A stretch of DNA of 64,000 nucleotides from Pseudomonas vlassakiae (GTDB lineage: Bacteria > Pseudomonadota > Gammaproteobacteria > Pseudomonadales > Pseudomonadaceae). The notes beneath the pieces are model-generated. The model was not told where the DNA came from. It did not search any database and was given only the letters and a program-made list of their open reading frames with translations. The position numbers were made by a program, and so were the translations under genes. Location of the stretch: NCBI RefSeq assembly GCF_014269035.2, contig NZ_JABWRP020000018.1:44033-108032 (forward strand), given 5' to 3'. Below are positions 44,689 through 52,903 of this stretch, in pieces; position 1 is the stretch's first letter, and each line of letters opens with the position of its first letter.

Positions 44689-45165
44689 TCAATTGCGGAA
44701 CTGGAAATCGATTGCCGCACCTTCCACTTCGTGGCGACTGTCGTTGCGCAGCTGCAGCTGCATCTCGTTGCTGATCAAACGGCCGTTGAGCTGGAACGGA
44801 CTGTCGCTGGATTCCGGTTTTTCGGCGAACATGGCGGGTAGCAACGGCTTGCGACGAGTCGCTGGATCGCCGACTTCAGGCTCGAGATTGTTGACCATGT
44901 CAGTCGGCAGGCTCAAGTCCAGCCTGGCCTTGGGCAACGGCTGCGTGACCGCCTTGCTGACCGACTTGGCTTTGACTTTGGCTTTGGCCTTGCTGGCAGC
45001 CGGCTTGGCCTTCGCTACCGGCTTCGCTGGCGCCTTGCCTGCTGCCTTGTCATGCCCCGCCTGCACCTGGGCAGCAGGCTGGGCAGCCTGAACCACACCG
45101 CAAGGCAGGTAGAACGGGGCAATACAGATAAACAGGGCAGCACTACGCAACAGGTTCATGGACAT
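44689..45165 (-). CDS. Exported Lys/Ala-rich hypothetical protein
   Basis: About 158 aa from ATG 45165 (an ATG two codons later is possible). Signal peptide (LRSAALFICIAPFYLPCGVVQAA), then a ~50-residue Ala/Lys/Pro-rich basic linker like those of DNA- or peptidoglycan-associated proteins, then a compact C-terminal part (PFQLNGRLISNEMQLQLRND). No family recognised. Codon use fits the neighbours. Confidence 0.65.
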   Translation of the reverse strand: MSMNLLRSAALFICIAPFYLPCGVVQAAQPAAQVQAGHDKAAGKAPAKPVAKAKPAASKAKAKVKAKSVSKAVTQPLPKARLDLSLPTDMVNNLEPEVGDPATRRKPLLPAMFAEKPESSDSPFQLNGRLISNEMQLQLRNDSRHEVEGAAIDFQFRN

Positions 45166-45226
45166 CGACAGGCAGACGGGGCTGGAAAAGTGCGTATGCT
45201 CCCCGTTCCGCCCGCGGCTGGCAAGC

Positions 45227-46669
45227 CTACAAAAGCGAGGACTGCGATTCTCTGCATAATTGCTGGGCCAACAGGCCAAGCGTGATAACCGCGCGCTCGG
45301 CCTCCTTGTTCCATGGAATGCCACAGTTGAGCCGGATGCAGTGGTTGAACTGTTCGGTGTTACTGAAGATCAACCCGGGCGCGATACTGATGCCCTGCTC
45401 CAGCGCACGCACATGCAACTCTTGGGTATTGACCCGCCCCGGCAGGCTGACCCAAAGGATGAAACCGCCGGTTGGCCGGGTCATCTGGGTACCTTCCGGG
45501 AAGTGCTGCTGCACCGCCAGCTGGTAGGCGCTGAGGTTCTTGCGGTACTCCTGGCGGATATAGCGCAGGTGCCGGTCGTAGCCACCGTTCTCCAGGTACG
45601 CCGCCACGCCCATCTGCGTCACGCTGCACGCCGAATGAGTGGTGAAGGTCTGCAGGCGCTGGATTTCATCCTGGTAACGCCCTGCCACCATCCAGCCAAC
45701 CCGCACCCCGGGCGAAAGGGTCTTGGAAAAGCTCGAGCAATAGATGACCCGGTCCAGCCGGTCGAAGGCCTTGAGCGCCTTGGTCTTGCCCTGCTCGAAC
45801 ATCAATTCGCCATAGATGTCGTCTTCGACGATCTGGATATCGAAGTCCGACGCCAGGCGCAGCAACTGCTTCTGTCGCTCCTCAGGCACCGTGCCACCCA
45901 GCGGATTGCTCAGGCGCGTGGTGAGCACCAAGGCCTTGATCGACCACTGATTGGCGGCCAATTGCAAAGCTTCAAGGCTGATCCCAGTGGATGGGTCACT
46001 GGGGATTTCGATGACCTTCAGCCCCAGCAGGTCCGCCAATTGCAACAGCCCGTAATAGGTCGGCGACTCGGCTGCGATCAGGTCCCCCGGGCGGGTCAGC
46101 ACCCGCAGCGACATCTGCAAGGCATCGACACAGCCATGTGTGACGATCACCTCGCGCGGGTCGACCAGCACACCGGCGTCGCGCATGCGGATTGCGATCT
46201 GCCTGCGCAGTGGCTCGAAGCCAGGGCTGAACATATAGCTGAAGGCACGTGGGCTGTGAAAGCGGGTGACCTTGGCGATCTGCTGATGCAGCGCACGCAC
46301 CGGCAGGTAGTCGACGTGCGGCACGGCGGCGCCGAACGGGAACACGCCATCGCGACGCGCCTCGGTCAGCACCTGCTGAATGATGCTGGCCCGCGTAACC
46401 AGCCCAGGGCGCTCGACGCGAGCGATATCCGGGGTCTGCGCAGTCAGGGCGGGAGTCTGGTGCACATAGTAGCCCGACTGCGGCCGGGCCCGGATCAAGC
46501 CCTGATCCTCGAGATTGGCGTAGGCCTGCAACACCGTGGCATGGCTGACGTTGAGCTGGGCACTCATCTTGCGCACGGACGGTACGCGCTCACCTGGCTG
46601 ATAGACACCGCGACGGATGTCATCGGCCAGTTGCTGGGCGATACGCTGGTACAGCAGCAGGTTGGTCAT
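45227..46669 (-). CDS. MocR-type GntR regulator with aminotransferase domain
   Basis: 480 aa. An N-terminal GntR winged helix (about residues 1-75: YQRIAQQLADDIRRGVYQPGERVPSVRKMS) is fused to a fold-type I aminotransferase domain. The PLP Lys is in YCSSFSKTLSPGVRVGWM, the Asp in IVEDDIYGELMF. Such proteins usually regulate a divergent gene in response to PLP or an amino compound; here the gene upstream is on the same strand, so the target is unclear. ATG 46669 starts the conserved region. Confidence 0.9.
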   Translation of the reverse strand: MTNLLLYQRIAQQLADDIRRGVYQPGERVPSVRKMSAQLNVSHATVLQAYANLEDQGLIRARPQSGYYVHQTPALTAQTPDIARVERPGLVTRASIIQQVLTEARRDGVFPFGAAVPHVDYLPVRALHQQIAKVTRFHSPRAFSYMFSPGFEPLRRQIAIRMRDAGVLVDPREVIVTHGCVDALQMSLRVLTRPGDLIAAESPTYYGLLQLADLLGLKVIEIPSDPSTGISLEALQLAANQWSIKALVLTTRLSNPLGGTVPEERQKQLLRLASDFDIQIVEDDIYGELMFEQGKTKALKAFDRLDRVIYCSSFSKTLSPGVRVGWMVAGRYQDEIQRLQTFTTHSACSVTQMGVAAYLENGGYDRHLRYIRQEYRKNLSAYQLAVQQHFPEGTQMTRPTGGFILWVSLPGRVNTQELHVRALEQGISIAPGLIFSNTEQFNHCIRLNCGIPWNKEAERAVITLGLLAQQLCRESQSSLL

Positions 46670-46870
46670 GGCGGTATCTCGATGCGCAGGCGGCCTGTTG
46701 TTCTTGTACGACTTTACTGACGGTAGAGCATACCGTAACAGTTGCAAAGTGTACTGGGACAGATGGCAAGTTAGTCAACAATACAGTGTGTGACCGCCAT
46801 CTAACTGATTAACCGCGGGCCGCTCCGCCCTATCGAAAAGGGCCGCTAAGCGGCCCCTGGTGTTTCGAAG

Positions 46871-47683
46871 TCAGCGTGCCGGGGCAAGCCTGCCCTTATC
46901 GTCAGAGAAAACGATTTCCACCCGGCGGTTCTGCGCCCTGCCCCGCTCCGACGCATTGGCCTCGATCGGGTATTGGTCGCCGTAACCCTCGACCTGCATG
47001 CGCTTCTCATCGATCCCCAGGTCGACCAGCATGTCAGCCACCGACTGGGCACGATCGCGCGACAGCTTGAGGTTGTCCTCAGGCGCGCCAGTGCTGTCGG
47101 TATAGCCCTCGATCCGCACCACGCGGCGCGGATTGAGCTGGAGGAACTGCACCAGCTTGAGCACGGTGCGGCTGGCCGAGTTCTTCAGGTCGGCACTGCC
47201 GGTATCGAACAGCACATCGCTCAGGGTCATCACCAGACCTCGGTCGGCCTGCTCCGAAGCCAACGCGGCAATCTGGTTCTCCACCCACTTGCCCTGCTGC
47301 TGCACACTGGCCAATTTGGCCTCTCGCAAGGCAAGCTGGAGACGCTGGCGCTCAAGGTCGAGCTTGGTCCGACGCTCCTCGCTCAGCGCCAGCTTGGCGT
47401 GCTCGCTGGCGATCTCACTGTAGCGCTGGCTCAGGTAGGCATAGTGGCGCACGTCGCTGCCCGTACCAATGTAGCCGGAGAGGCGCTCGGCGCGGGACAG
47501 CGATTCACCGGCACGAAGCACGTCACGCGGGGCGCTGCGCAGTACGTCGGCATCGTCCTTGACCTTCTGGAAGGCCACCGTCGCATCATCCAGTGCCGCC
47601 GAACTGCGCTGGCTGGCACAGCCCTGCAAGCCGGCCGATAGCACCAGCAGCGCCAGTACGGTTTTCGCATTGAGGCTGATCAT
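46871..47683 (-). CDS. OmpA-family lipoprotein (DUF4398-OmpA)
   Basis: 270 aa. Lipoprotein signal with lipobox LQGC (Cys about residue 22). A helical middle part (DUF4398-like, LSRAERLSGYIG, EERRTKLDLERQRLQLALREA) leads to a C-terminal OmpA peptidoglycan-binding domain: VLFDTGSADLKNSASRTVLKL, IEGYTDSTGAPEDNLKLSRDRAQSVADML, GYGDQYPIEANASERGRAQNRRVEI. Likely links the outer membrane to peptidoglycan. Overlaps the upstream lipoprotein gene by 4 nt. Confidence 0.93.
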   Translation of the reverse strand: MISLNAKTVLALLVLSAGLQGCASQRSSAALDDATVAFQKVKDDADVLRSAPRDVLRAGESLSRAERLSGYIGTGSDVRHYAYLSQRYSEIASEHAKLALSEERRTKLDLERQRLQLALREAKLASVQQQGKWVENQIAALASEQADRGLVMTLSDVLFDTGSADLKNSASRTVLKLVQFLQLNPRRVVRIEGYTDSTGAPEDNLKLSRDRAQSVADMLVDLGIDEKRMQVEGYGDQYPIEANASERGRAQNRRVEIVFSDDKGRLAPAR

Positions 47684-48033
47684 GGCTGCACCTCCAACTG
47701 CTTGCGCAGGCGCTTGACCCGCGATTGCAGCAACTGAAGCTGCTCTTCGCTCTTCTGGTTCAGCACCTGGGCCTCGGCCAGGCGGGCGTCCAGTTCGGCC
47801 TGCTCGGCACGCATGCGTGCGTCACGGTAGTCTTCGGTCAGCATGTTGGTCTTGGCCCGGGCGAACTTGTCTTCGGCCAGCTTGAGCGCCTCGACCTGGT
47901 CGCTGGCACCAACTGCCTTGGCCTGTTCCAGCGCCTGCTCGGTGATTCGCATCTGCTCATTGGGCGCCGGGTCGTTGGCGCAGCCTGCCAGGCCGAGCAT
48001 GGCCACGGCCAGGATAAGGGATTGGGTTCTCAC
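47680..48033 (-). CDS. DUF4398-domain lipoprotein
   Basis: 117 aa, lipobox LAGC (Cys about residue 18), then a charged helical domain (EQALEQAKAVGASDQVEALKLAEDKFARAKTNM) characteristic of DUF4398. The same domain precedes OmpA in the next gene, so the pair probably form one envelope structure. Confidence 0.88.
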   Translation of the reverse strand: MRTQSLILAVAMLGLAGCANDPAPNEQMRITEQALEQAKAVGASDQVEALKLAEDKFARAKTNMLTEDYRDARMRAEQAELDARLAEAQVLNQKSEEQLQLLQSRVKRLRKQLEVQP

Positions 48034-48042
48034 GCACTCTTC

Positions 48043-48864
48043 CTAATGTTTTGGGGCGTCCGCCTGCACTTGCATCTGCGCTTTCCAGCGCTCGACATTA
48101 CGCTGCAGCACGGCTTCGGACGCACCGGAGACCGGCAATTCTGTCAGCTTTTTCGCCAGTTGCCCACGCAACCACGCATCATTGCAAGCCGAATTATGCG
48201 ACACGGCCAGGTACAGGCCTGGGCGGTCGACCGGCAAGCCGCGGGCGATGAGGTTATTGCTCATGCCCAGGCTCTGGGTCATTGCCATGCCCGAGTAGCG
48301 CCCGGCCAGCACATAATCGACCTGGCCCAGCACCAGTTTCTGAAAGGCCTGGGTGAGGTTCTGCGCCGGGTCCAGCTTCAGCTGAGCCTTGGCGAAAGCG
48401 GTGAATGCCGGCGTCAGGCGCGCGCGTTCGGAGAGGCTGCCCTGATACTTGGCCAGGTCTGCCGGGCCGTCGAACTCCAGCGTGGCATCGTGACGGGTCC
48501 AAACCAGGTATTCATTGAGCTGCAACGGCGGGTGGATGTAGTCCAACGCAGTCAACTGCTGCACTTGCATGGGGGTGTCGAGCAGCAAATCCATGCGCCC
48601 GCTGCGCACCTCCTCCAGCGCCTGATCGCGCCGACCGGCACTGAGCACCTCGACTTTCACGCCCAATTCGCCGAGGACCTGGCGCAACAGGTCGACATTG
48701 GCGCCAACCAGGTGTTTCGGGTCGAGCGGGTCCTGCCAGGAATAGGGTGGTGCGTCCGGACTGCCAGTGGCCACCAGGCGCTCGCACTTGCCTGCCGCCA
48801 TCACCGCCGACGACAGCAGCGCCACCATGCATGCCAGCACCCTGCCCGCTTCGCGCATTACCAT
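48043..48864 (-). CDS. Periplasmic solute-binding protein (SBP_bac_3 type)
   Basis: 273 aa with a signal peptide (VLACMVALLSSAVMAAG). The fold resembles amino-acid-type binding proteins: LVATGSPDAPPYSWQDP, GANVDLLRQVLGELGVKVEVL, VRSGRMDLLLDTPMQ. No transporter genes are adjacent, so it may be an orphan binding or sensory protein. The start could also be ATG 48858. It lies 9 bp upstream of the DUF4398 lipoprotein gene. Confidence 0.82.
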   Translation of the reverse strand: MVMREAGRVLACMVALLSSAVMAAGKCERLVATGSPDAPPYSWQDPLDPKHLVGANVDLLRQVLGELGVKVEVLSAGRRDQALEEVRSGRMDLLLDTPMQVQQLTALDYIHPPLQLNEYLVWTRHDATLEFDGPADLAKYQGSLSERARLTPAFTAFAKAQLKLDPAQNLTQAFQKLVLGQVDYVLAGRYSGMAMTQSLGMSNNLIARGLPVDRPGLYLAVSHNSACNDAWLRGQLAKKLTELPVSGASEAVLQRNVERWKAQMQVQADAPKH

Positions 48865-48890
48865 CCTTCACTCCTTGCCCTGCAACAAAA

Positions 48891-48921
48891 AAGCCCGGCC
48901 CTCAGTGCGAGGGCCGGGCTT
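48891..48921 (-). terminator. etfBA terminator
   Basis: AAGCCCGGCCCTC / GAGGGCCGGGCTT with a 5-nt loop, followed by TTTT on the minus strand; 22 bp after the etfA stop. Confidence 0.94.
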
Positions 48922-48943
48922 CTTTATAAGTGAAGCAGGCGGA

Positions 48944-49873
48944 TCAGACCAGCTTTTCCAGCTCTGGAACGGCCTCGAAGAGGTCGGCAACCAGGCCGTA
49001 ATCGGCAACCTGGAAGATCGGTGCTTCTTCATCCTTGTTGATCGCGACGATCACCTTGGAGTCCTTCATGCCCGCCAGGTGCTGGATCGCGCCGGAGATA
49101 CCGACGGCGATGTACAGCTGAGGCGCGACGATCTTGCCGGTCTGGCCGACCTGCATGTCGTTCGGCACGAAGCCTGCGTCGACCGCGGCGCGCGAGGCAC
49201 CGACGGCAGCGCCGAGCTTGTCGGCCAGGCTGTACAGGTGCTTGAAGTTGTCACCGTTGCCCATGCCACGGCCGCCGGACACGACGATCTTGGCAGCGGT
49301 CAGCTCTGGGCGGTCGGACTTGGCCAGCTCTTCGCCAACGAAGGCCGAGATACCCGCGTTGTGCGCAGCGCCGACAGCCTCCACGGCAGCCGAACCACCT
49401 TCGGCGGCCACGGCGTCGAAACCAGTGGTACGCACCGTGATGACCTTGATGGCGGCGTTCGATTGCACGGTGGCAATGGCGTTACCGGCGTAGATCGGGC
49501 GCTTGAAGGTATCGGCGGACTCGACCGAGATGATCTCGGAGATCTGGTCCACGTCCAGCAGCGCAGCGACGCGTGGCAGGATGTTCTTGCCATTGGTGGT
49601 GGCCGGAGCCAGTACGTGGCTGTAACCCTTGGCCAGCTCGACGATCAGCGGCGCGACGTTCTCCGGCAGCACATGGGCGTAGGCGGCGTTATCGGCAACC
49701 AGCACCTTGGCTACGCCAGCGATCTTGGCAGCGGCTTCGGCGACACCACCGACGTTGGCGCCTGCGACCAGTACATGGATATCACCACCGATCTTGGCGG
49801 CAGCGGCGACGGTGTTCAGGGTGGCCGGGGCTACGGCACCGTTCTCGTATTCAGCGACAACCAGGATAGTCAT
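48944..49873 (-). CDS. etfA: Electron transfer flavoprotein alpha subunit
   Basis: 309 aa. Carries FAD; the C-terminal domain has VVSGGRGMGNGDNFKHLYSLADKLGAAVGASRAAVDAGFVPN and GQTGKIVAPQLYIAVGISGAIQHLAGM, typical of EtfA. With EtfB it collects electrons from acyl-CoA and other dehydrogenases and passes them to ETF-QO, encoded nearby. It begins one base after the etfB stop. Confidence 0.97.
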   Translation of the reverse strand: MTILVVAEYENGAVAPATLNTVAAAAKIGGDIHVLVAGANVGGVAEAAAKIAGVAKVLVADNAAYAHVLPENVAPLIVELAKGYSHVLAPATTNGKNILPRVAALLDVDQISEIISVESADTFKRPIYAGNAIATVQSNAAIKVITVRTTGFDAVAAEGGSAAVEAVGAAHNAGISAFVGEELAKSDRPELTAAKIVVSGGRGMGNGDNFKHLYSLADKLGAAVGASRAAVDAGFVPNDMQVGQTGKIVAPQLYIAVGISGAIQHLAGMKDSKVIVAINKDEEAPIFQVADYGLVADLFEAVPELEKLV

Positions 49874-50623
49874 TTAGATTACCTTCGCTTCGTTCTTCAG
49901 CTTCTCGACCAGTTCGGCCACCGATTTGACCTTGATGCCAGCGCTGCGGGCAGCCGGCGCTTCGACTTTCAGGGTCTTGTTGGTGGAGGCGAGGGAAACG
50001 CCCAGCGCGTCTGGAGTGAGGGTCTCCAGCGGCTTCTTCTTGGCCTTCATGATATTCGGCAGCGACGCGTAGCGTGGCTCGTTCAGGCGCAGGTCGGTGG
50101 TGACGATGGCCGGCAGGTTCAGCGAAACGGTCTGCAGGCCGCCGTCGATCTCGCGAGTGACGTTCAGCTTGTCGCCAGCGACTTCGACCTTGGAGGCGAA
50201 GGTGCCCTGGGCGAAGCCGGTCAGCGCGGCCAGCATCTGGCCGGTCTGGTTGTTGTCACTGTCGATGGCTTGCTTGCCGAGGATGACCAGCTGAGGCTGC
50301 TCCTTGTCGACAACGGCTTTGAGCGCCTTGGCCACGGCCAGGGAATTCAGCTCGTCAGCGGCTTCGACCAGAATGGCGCGGTCAGCACCCAAGGCCAGGG
50401 CAGTACGCAGCTGCTCCTGGGCAGTGGCCGGACCGACGGAGACAACAACGATCTCGGTGGCGACGCCCTTTTCCTTCAGGCGTACGGCTTCTTCCACGGC
50501 GATCTCGCAGAAGGGGTTCATGGACATCTTGACGTTAGCAAGGTCGACGCCGGAGTTGTCCGCCTTGACGCGAACCTTGACGTTGTAGTCGACCACTCGT
50601 TTGACAGCTACAAGAACCTTCAT
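49874..50623 (-). CDS. etfB: Electron transfer flavoprotein beta subunit
   Basis: 249 aa. MKVLVAVKRVVDYNVKVRVK, the AMP-site region LILGKQAIDSDNNQTGQMLAALTG and the recognition-loop-like LRLNEPRYASLPNIMKAKKKPLE are EtfB features. Operon order etfB-etfA, divergent from ETF-QO. Confidence 0.97.
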   Translation of the reverse strand: MKVLVAVKRVVDYNVKVRVKADNSGVDLANVKMSMNPFCEIAVEEAVRLKEKGVATEIVVVSVGPATAQEQLRTALALGADRAILVEAADELNSLAVAKALKAVVDKEQPQLVILGKQAIDSDNNQTGQMLAALTGFAQGTFASKVEVAGDKLNVTREIDGGLQTVSLNLPAIVTTDLRLNEPRYASLPNIMKAKKKPLETLTPDALGVSLASTNKTLKVEAPAARSAGIKVKSVAELVEKLKNEAKVI

Positions 50624-51172
50624 GGATTCCTCGTTACTCTCCGGTGAATAGATAGTCGCCTGGGGCAGAGCCCTGCGATGCGCGTGGGTACAAGGGCACC
50701 TCTAAAAACGTACCGGAAGGGGCATACTTCAGGGTGACCGAACAGTCTTGTCGCGACTGTTGCGGCAAATACCCACGGGTCATTTTCTGTCGTGGCGTGT
50801 AAACTCCACTACAAATCGGCATTCATGCCGACAACCCTGCTCCACACCTGGTCTTTAGAGGTGTACCTGCGCCCGGCTGCAAGCCTACGGCGAACGTAAA
50901 ACCGCTCGTATCTTGACCGTAACACCCAATCCGGTCAATACGGCAAATCGGTCACCTTCCAGCCGCGCTCCTGTGATTTTACTGGGCTCCGGCAAATTCA
51001 AACAAACGTTTGTATTGGACCCGCCAAGTGGTGTAGATATAATGCGCGCCAAGACAAAACGGTGTATTCCATCCATTGCGTAGCTACAGTTTCGCGCCAG
51101 TAAAGCGCCGCCGCACGCAAGCACCCATAAGACATAGCAACAGCACGAGCCTTGATGAGTAGGAGAGAACCT
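50624..51172. other. Divergent etfB / ETF-QO control region
   Basis: 549 bp without a convincing gene. It contains the ETF-QO promoter with PsrA-type operator (50999-51043). Further left a 10-bp inverted repeat, CACCTCTAAA (50697-50706) and TTTAGAGGTG (50854-50863), encloses 147 bp. I found no clear etfB promoter; the repeat region is the likely place. Confidence 0.6.
50999..51043 (+). promoter_or_regulatory. ETF-QO promoter with PsrA-type operator
   Basis: CAAAC-AAAC-GTTTG (50999-51012, including the palindrome ACAAACGTTTGT at 51002-51013) matches the PsrA operator. It abuts a sigma-70 promoter TTGGAC (51015-51020), 17 bp, TATAAT (51038-51043). PsrA is a long-chain fatty-acid-responsive repressor that I recall as controlling etf genes in P. 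aeruginosa, which fits. Confidence 0.78.
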
Positions 51173-52837
51173 GTGGAACGCGAATACATGGAATTCGACG
51201 TGGTCATCGTCGGCGCAGGCCCTGCCGGCCTGTCCGCCGCCTGCCGACTGAAGCAGAAGGCCGCCGAAGCCGGTAGCGAGATCAGCGTCTGCGTGGTGGA
51301 AAAAGGCTCCGAAGTAGGTGCTCATATTCTCTCCGGCGCGGTGTTCGAACCCCGCGCCCTGAACGAGTTGTTCCCCGACTGGAAAGCACTCGGCGCACCG
51401 CTCAACACCGAAGTGAAACGCGACGATATCTATGTGCTCAAGGATGCGGGCAGCTCGACCAAGGTCCCTGACCTGTTCGTGCCCAAGACCATGCATAACC
51501 AGGGCAACTACATCATCTCCCTGGGCAACCTGTGCCGCTGGCTGGCCCAGCAGGCCGAAAACCTGGGTGTGGAAATCTACCCAGGCTTCGCCGCCCAGGA
51601 AGCGTTGTTCGACGAAAACGGCGTGGTCCGCGGCATCATCACCGGCGACCTGGGTGTCGACCGCGAAGGCAACCCGAAGGAAGGCCTGTATACCCCGGGC
51701 ATGGAACTGCGTGCCAAATACACCCTGTTTGCCGAGGGCTGCCGTGGCCATATCGGCAAGCAACTGATCAAGCGCTTCAACCTCGACAGCGAATCCGACG
51801 TCCAACACTATGGCATTGGCCTGAAGGAAATCTGGGAAATCGACCCGGCCAAGCACGAGCAGGGCCTGGTCGTGCACACCGCAGGCTGGCCGCTGGACGT
51901 GACCAGCAAGGACAACACCGGCGGATCGTTCCTCTATCACCTGGAAAACAACCAGGTAGTCGTCGGCCTGATCGTCGACCTCTCCTACGCCAACCCGTAT
52001 CTGTCGCCGTTCGATGAATTCCAGCGCCTCAAGCACCACCCGGTGATGAGCCAGTACCTCGAAGGCGGCAAGCGCATCAGCTACGGCGCCCGTGCCATCT
52101 GCAAGGGCGGCCTGAACTCGCTGCCGAAAATGGTGTTCAATGGCGGCGCGCTGATCGGCTGCGACCTCGGCACCCTGAACTTTTCCAAGATCAAGGGCAG
52201 CCATACCGCGATGAAGTCCGGCATGCTCGCCGCCGACGCGGTGGCCGATGCACTGATCGCCGGCAGCGAGGGCGGTGACCAGCTCAACGGTTACGTCAGC
52301 GCCTTCAAGGCCAGCTGGCTGTATGAAGAACTGTTCGCCAGCCGCAACTTCGGCCCTGCGCTGCACAAGTTCGGGCCACTGCTGGGCGGTGCGTTCAACT
52401 ATGTCGACCAGAACTGGTTCGGCGGCAAGCTGCCGTTCACCCTGCACGACACCAAGCCGGACTATGCCTGCCTCAAGCTTGCGTCCGAGTCGAAAAAGAT
52501 CGACTACCCGAAACCGGACGGCAAGCTCAGCTTCGACAAGCTCAGCTCGGTATTCCTCTCCAGCACCAACCACGAAGAGGAACAACCCTGCCACCTGAAA
52601 CTGACCGACCCGAACGTACCGATCGCCAGCAACCTGCCGCTGTACGACGAACCCGCCCAGCGTTACTGCCCGGCAGGCGTGTACGAAGTGGTCAGCCAGG
52701 AAGACGGCAGCAAGCGCTTCCAGATCAACGCCCAGAACTGCGTACACTGCAAGACCTGCGACATCAAGGACCCGGCCCAGAACATCACCTGGGTCACCCC
52801 TGAAGGCGCTGGCGGGCCGAACTACCCGAACATGTAA
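51173..52837 (+). CDS. Electron transfer flavoprotein-ubiquinone oxidoreductase
   Basis: 554 aa membrane-associated enzyme that moves electrons from ETF to ubiquinone. FAD motif VVIVGAGPAGLSAACRLKQ, then KGSEVGAHILSGAVFEP, and a C-terminal 4Fe-4S cluster with Cys in CPAGVYEVV and NCVHCKTCDIKDP. GTG at 51173 is chosen because AGGAGAG precedes it and the product then starts MEREYMEFDV. Divergent from etfBA. Confidence 0.96.
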   Translation: MEREYMEFDVVIVGAGPAGLSAACRLKQKAAEAGSEISVCVVEKGSEVGAHILSGAVFEPRALNELFPDWKALGAPLNTEVKRDDIYVLKDAGSSTKVPDLFVPKTMHNQGNYIISLGNLCRWLAQQAENLGVEIYPGFAAQEALFDENGVVRGIITGDLGVDREGNPKEGLYTPGMELRAKYTLFAEGCRGHIGKQLIKRFNLDSESDVQHYGIGLKEIWEIDPAKHEQGLVVHTAGWPLDVTSKDNTGGSFLYHLENNQVVVGLIVDLSYANPYLSPFDEFQRLKHHPVMSQYLEGGKRISYGARAICKGGLNSLPKMVFNGGALIGCDLGTLNFSKIKGSHTAMKSGMLAADAVADALIAGSEGGDQLNGYVSAFKASWLYEELFASRNFGPALHKFGPLLGGAFNYVDQNWFGGKLPFTLHDTKPDYACLKLASESKKIDYPKPDGKLSFDKLSSVFLSSTNHEEEQPCHLKLTDPNVPIASNLPLYDEPAQRYCPAGVYEVVSQEDGSKRFQINAQNCVHCKTCDIKDPAQNITWVTPEGAGGPNYPNM

Positions 52838-52860
52838 GGCCACCGCCCTTGCAGCAACCC

Positions 52861-52892
52861 AAAGCCCCCGATTCGTGAGAGTCGGGGGCTTT
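52861..52892 (+). terminator. ETF-QO terminator
   Basis: AAAGCCCCCGA / TCGGGGGCTTT with T-run, 24 bp after the stop; also lies at the end of the convergent MFS gene. Confidence 0.93.
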
Positions 52893-52903
52893 TTTTGCAT
52901 CGG

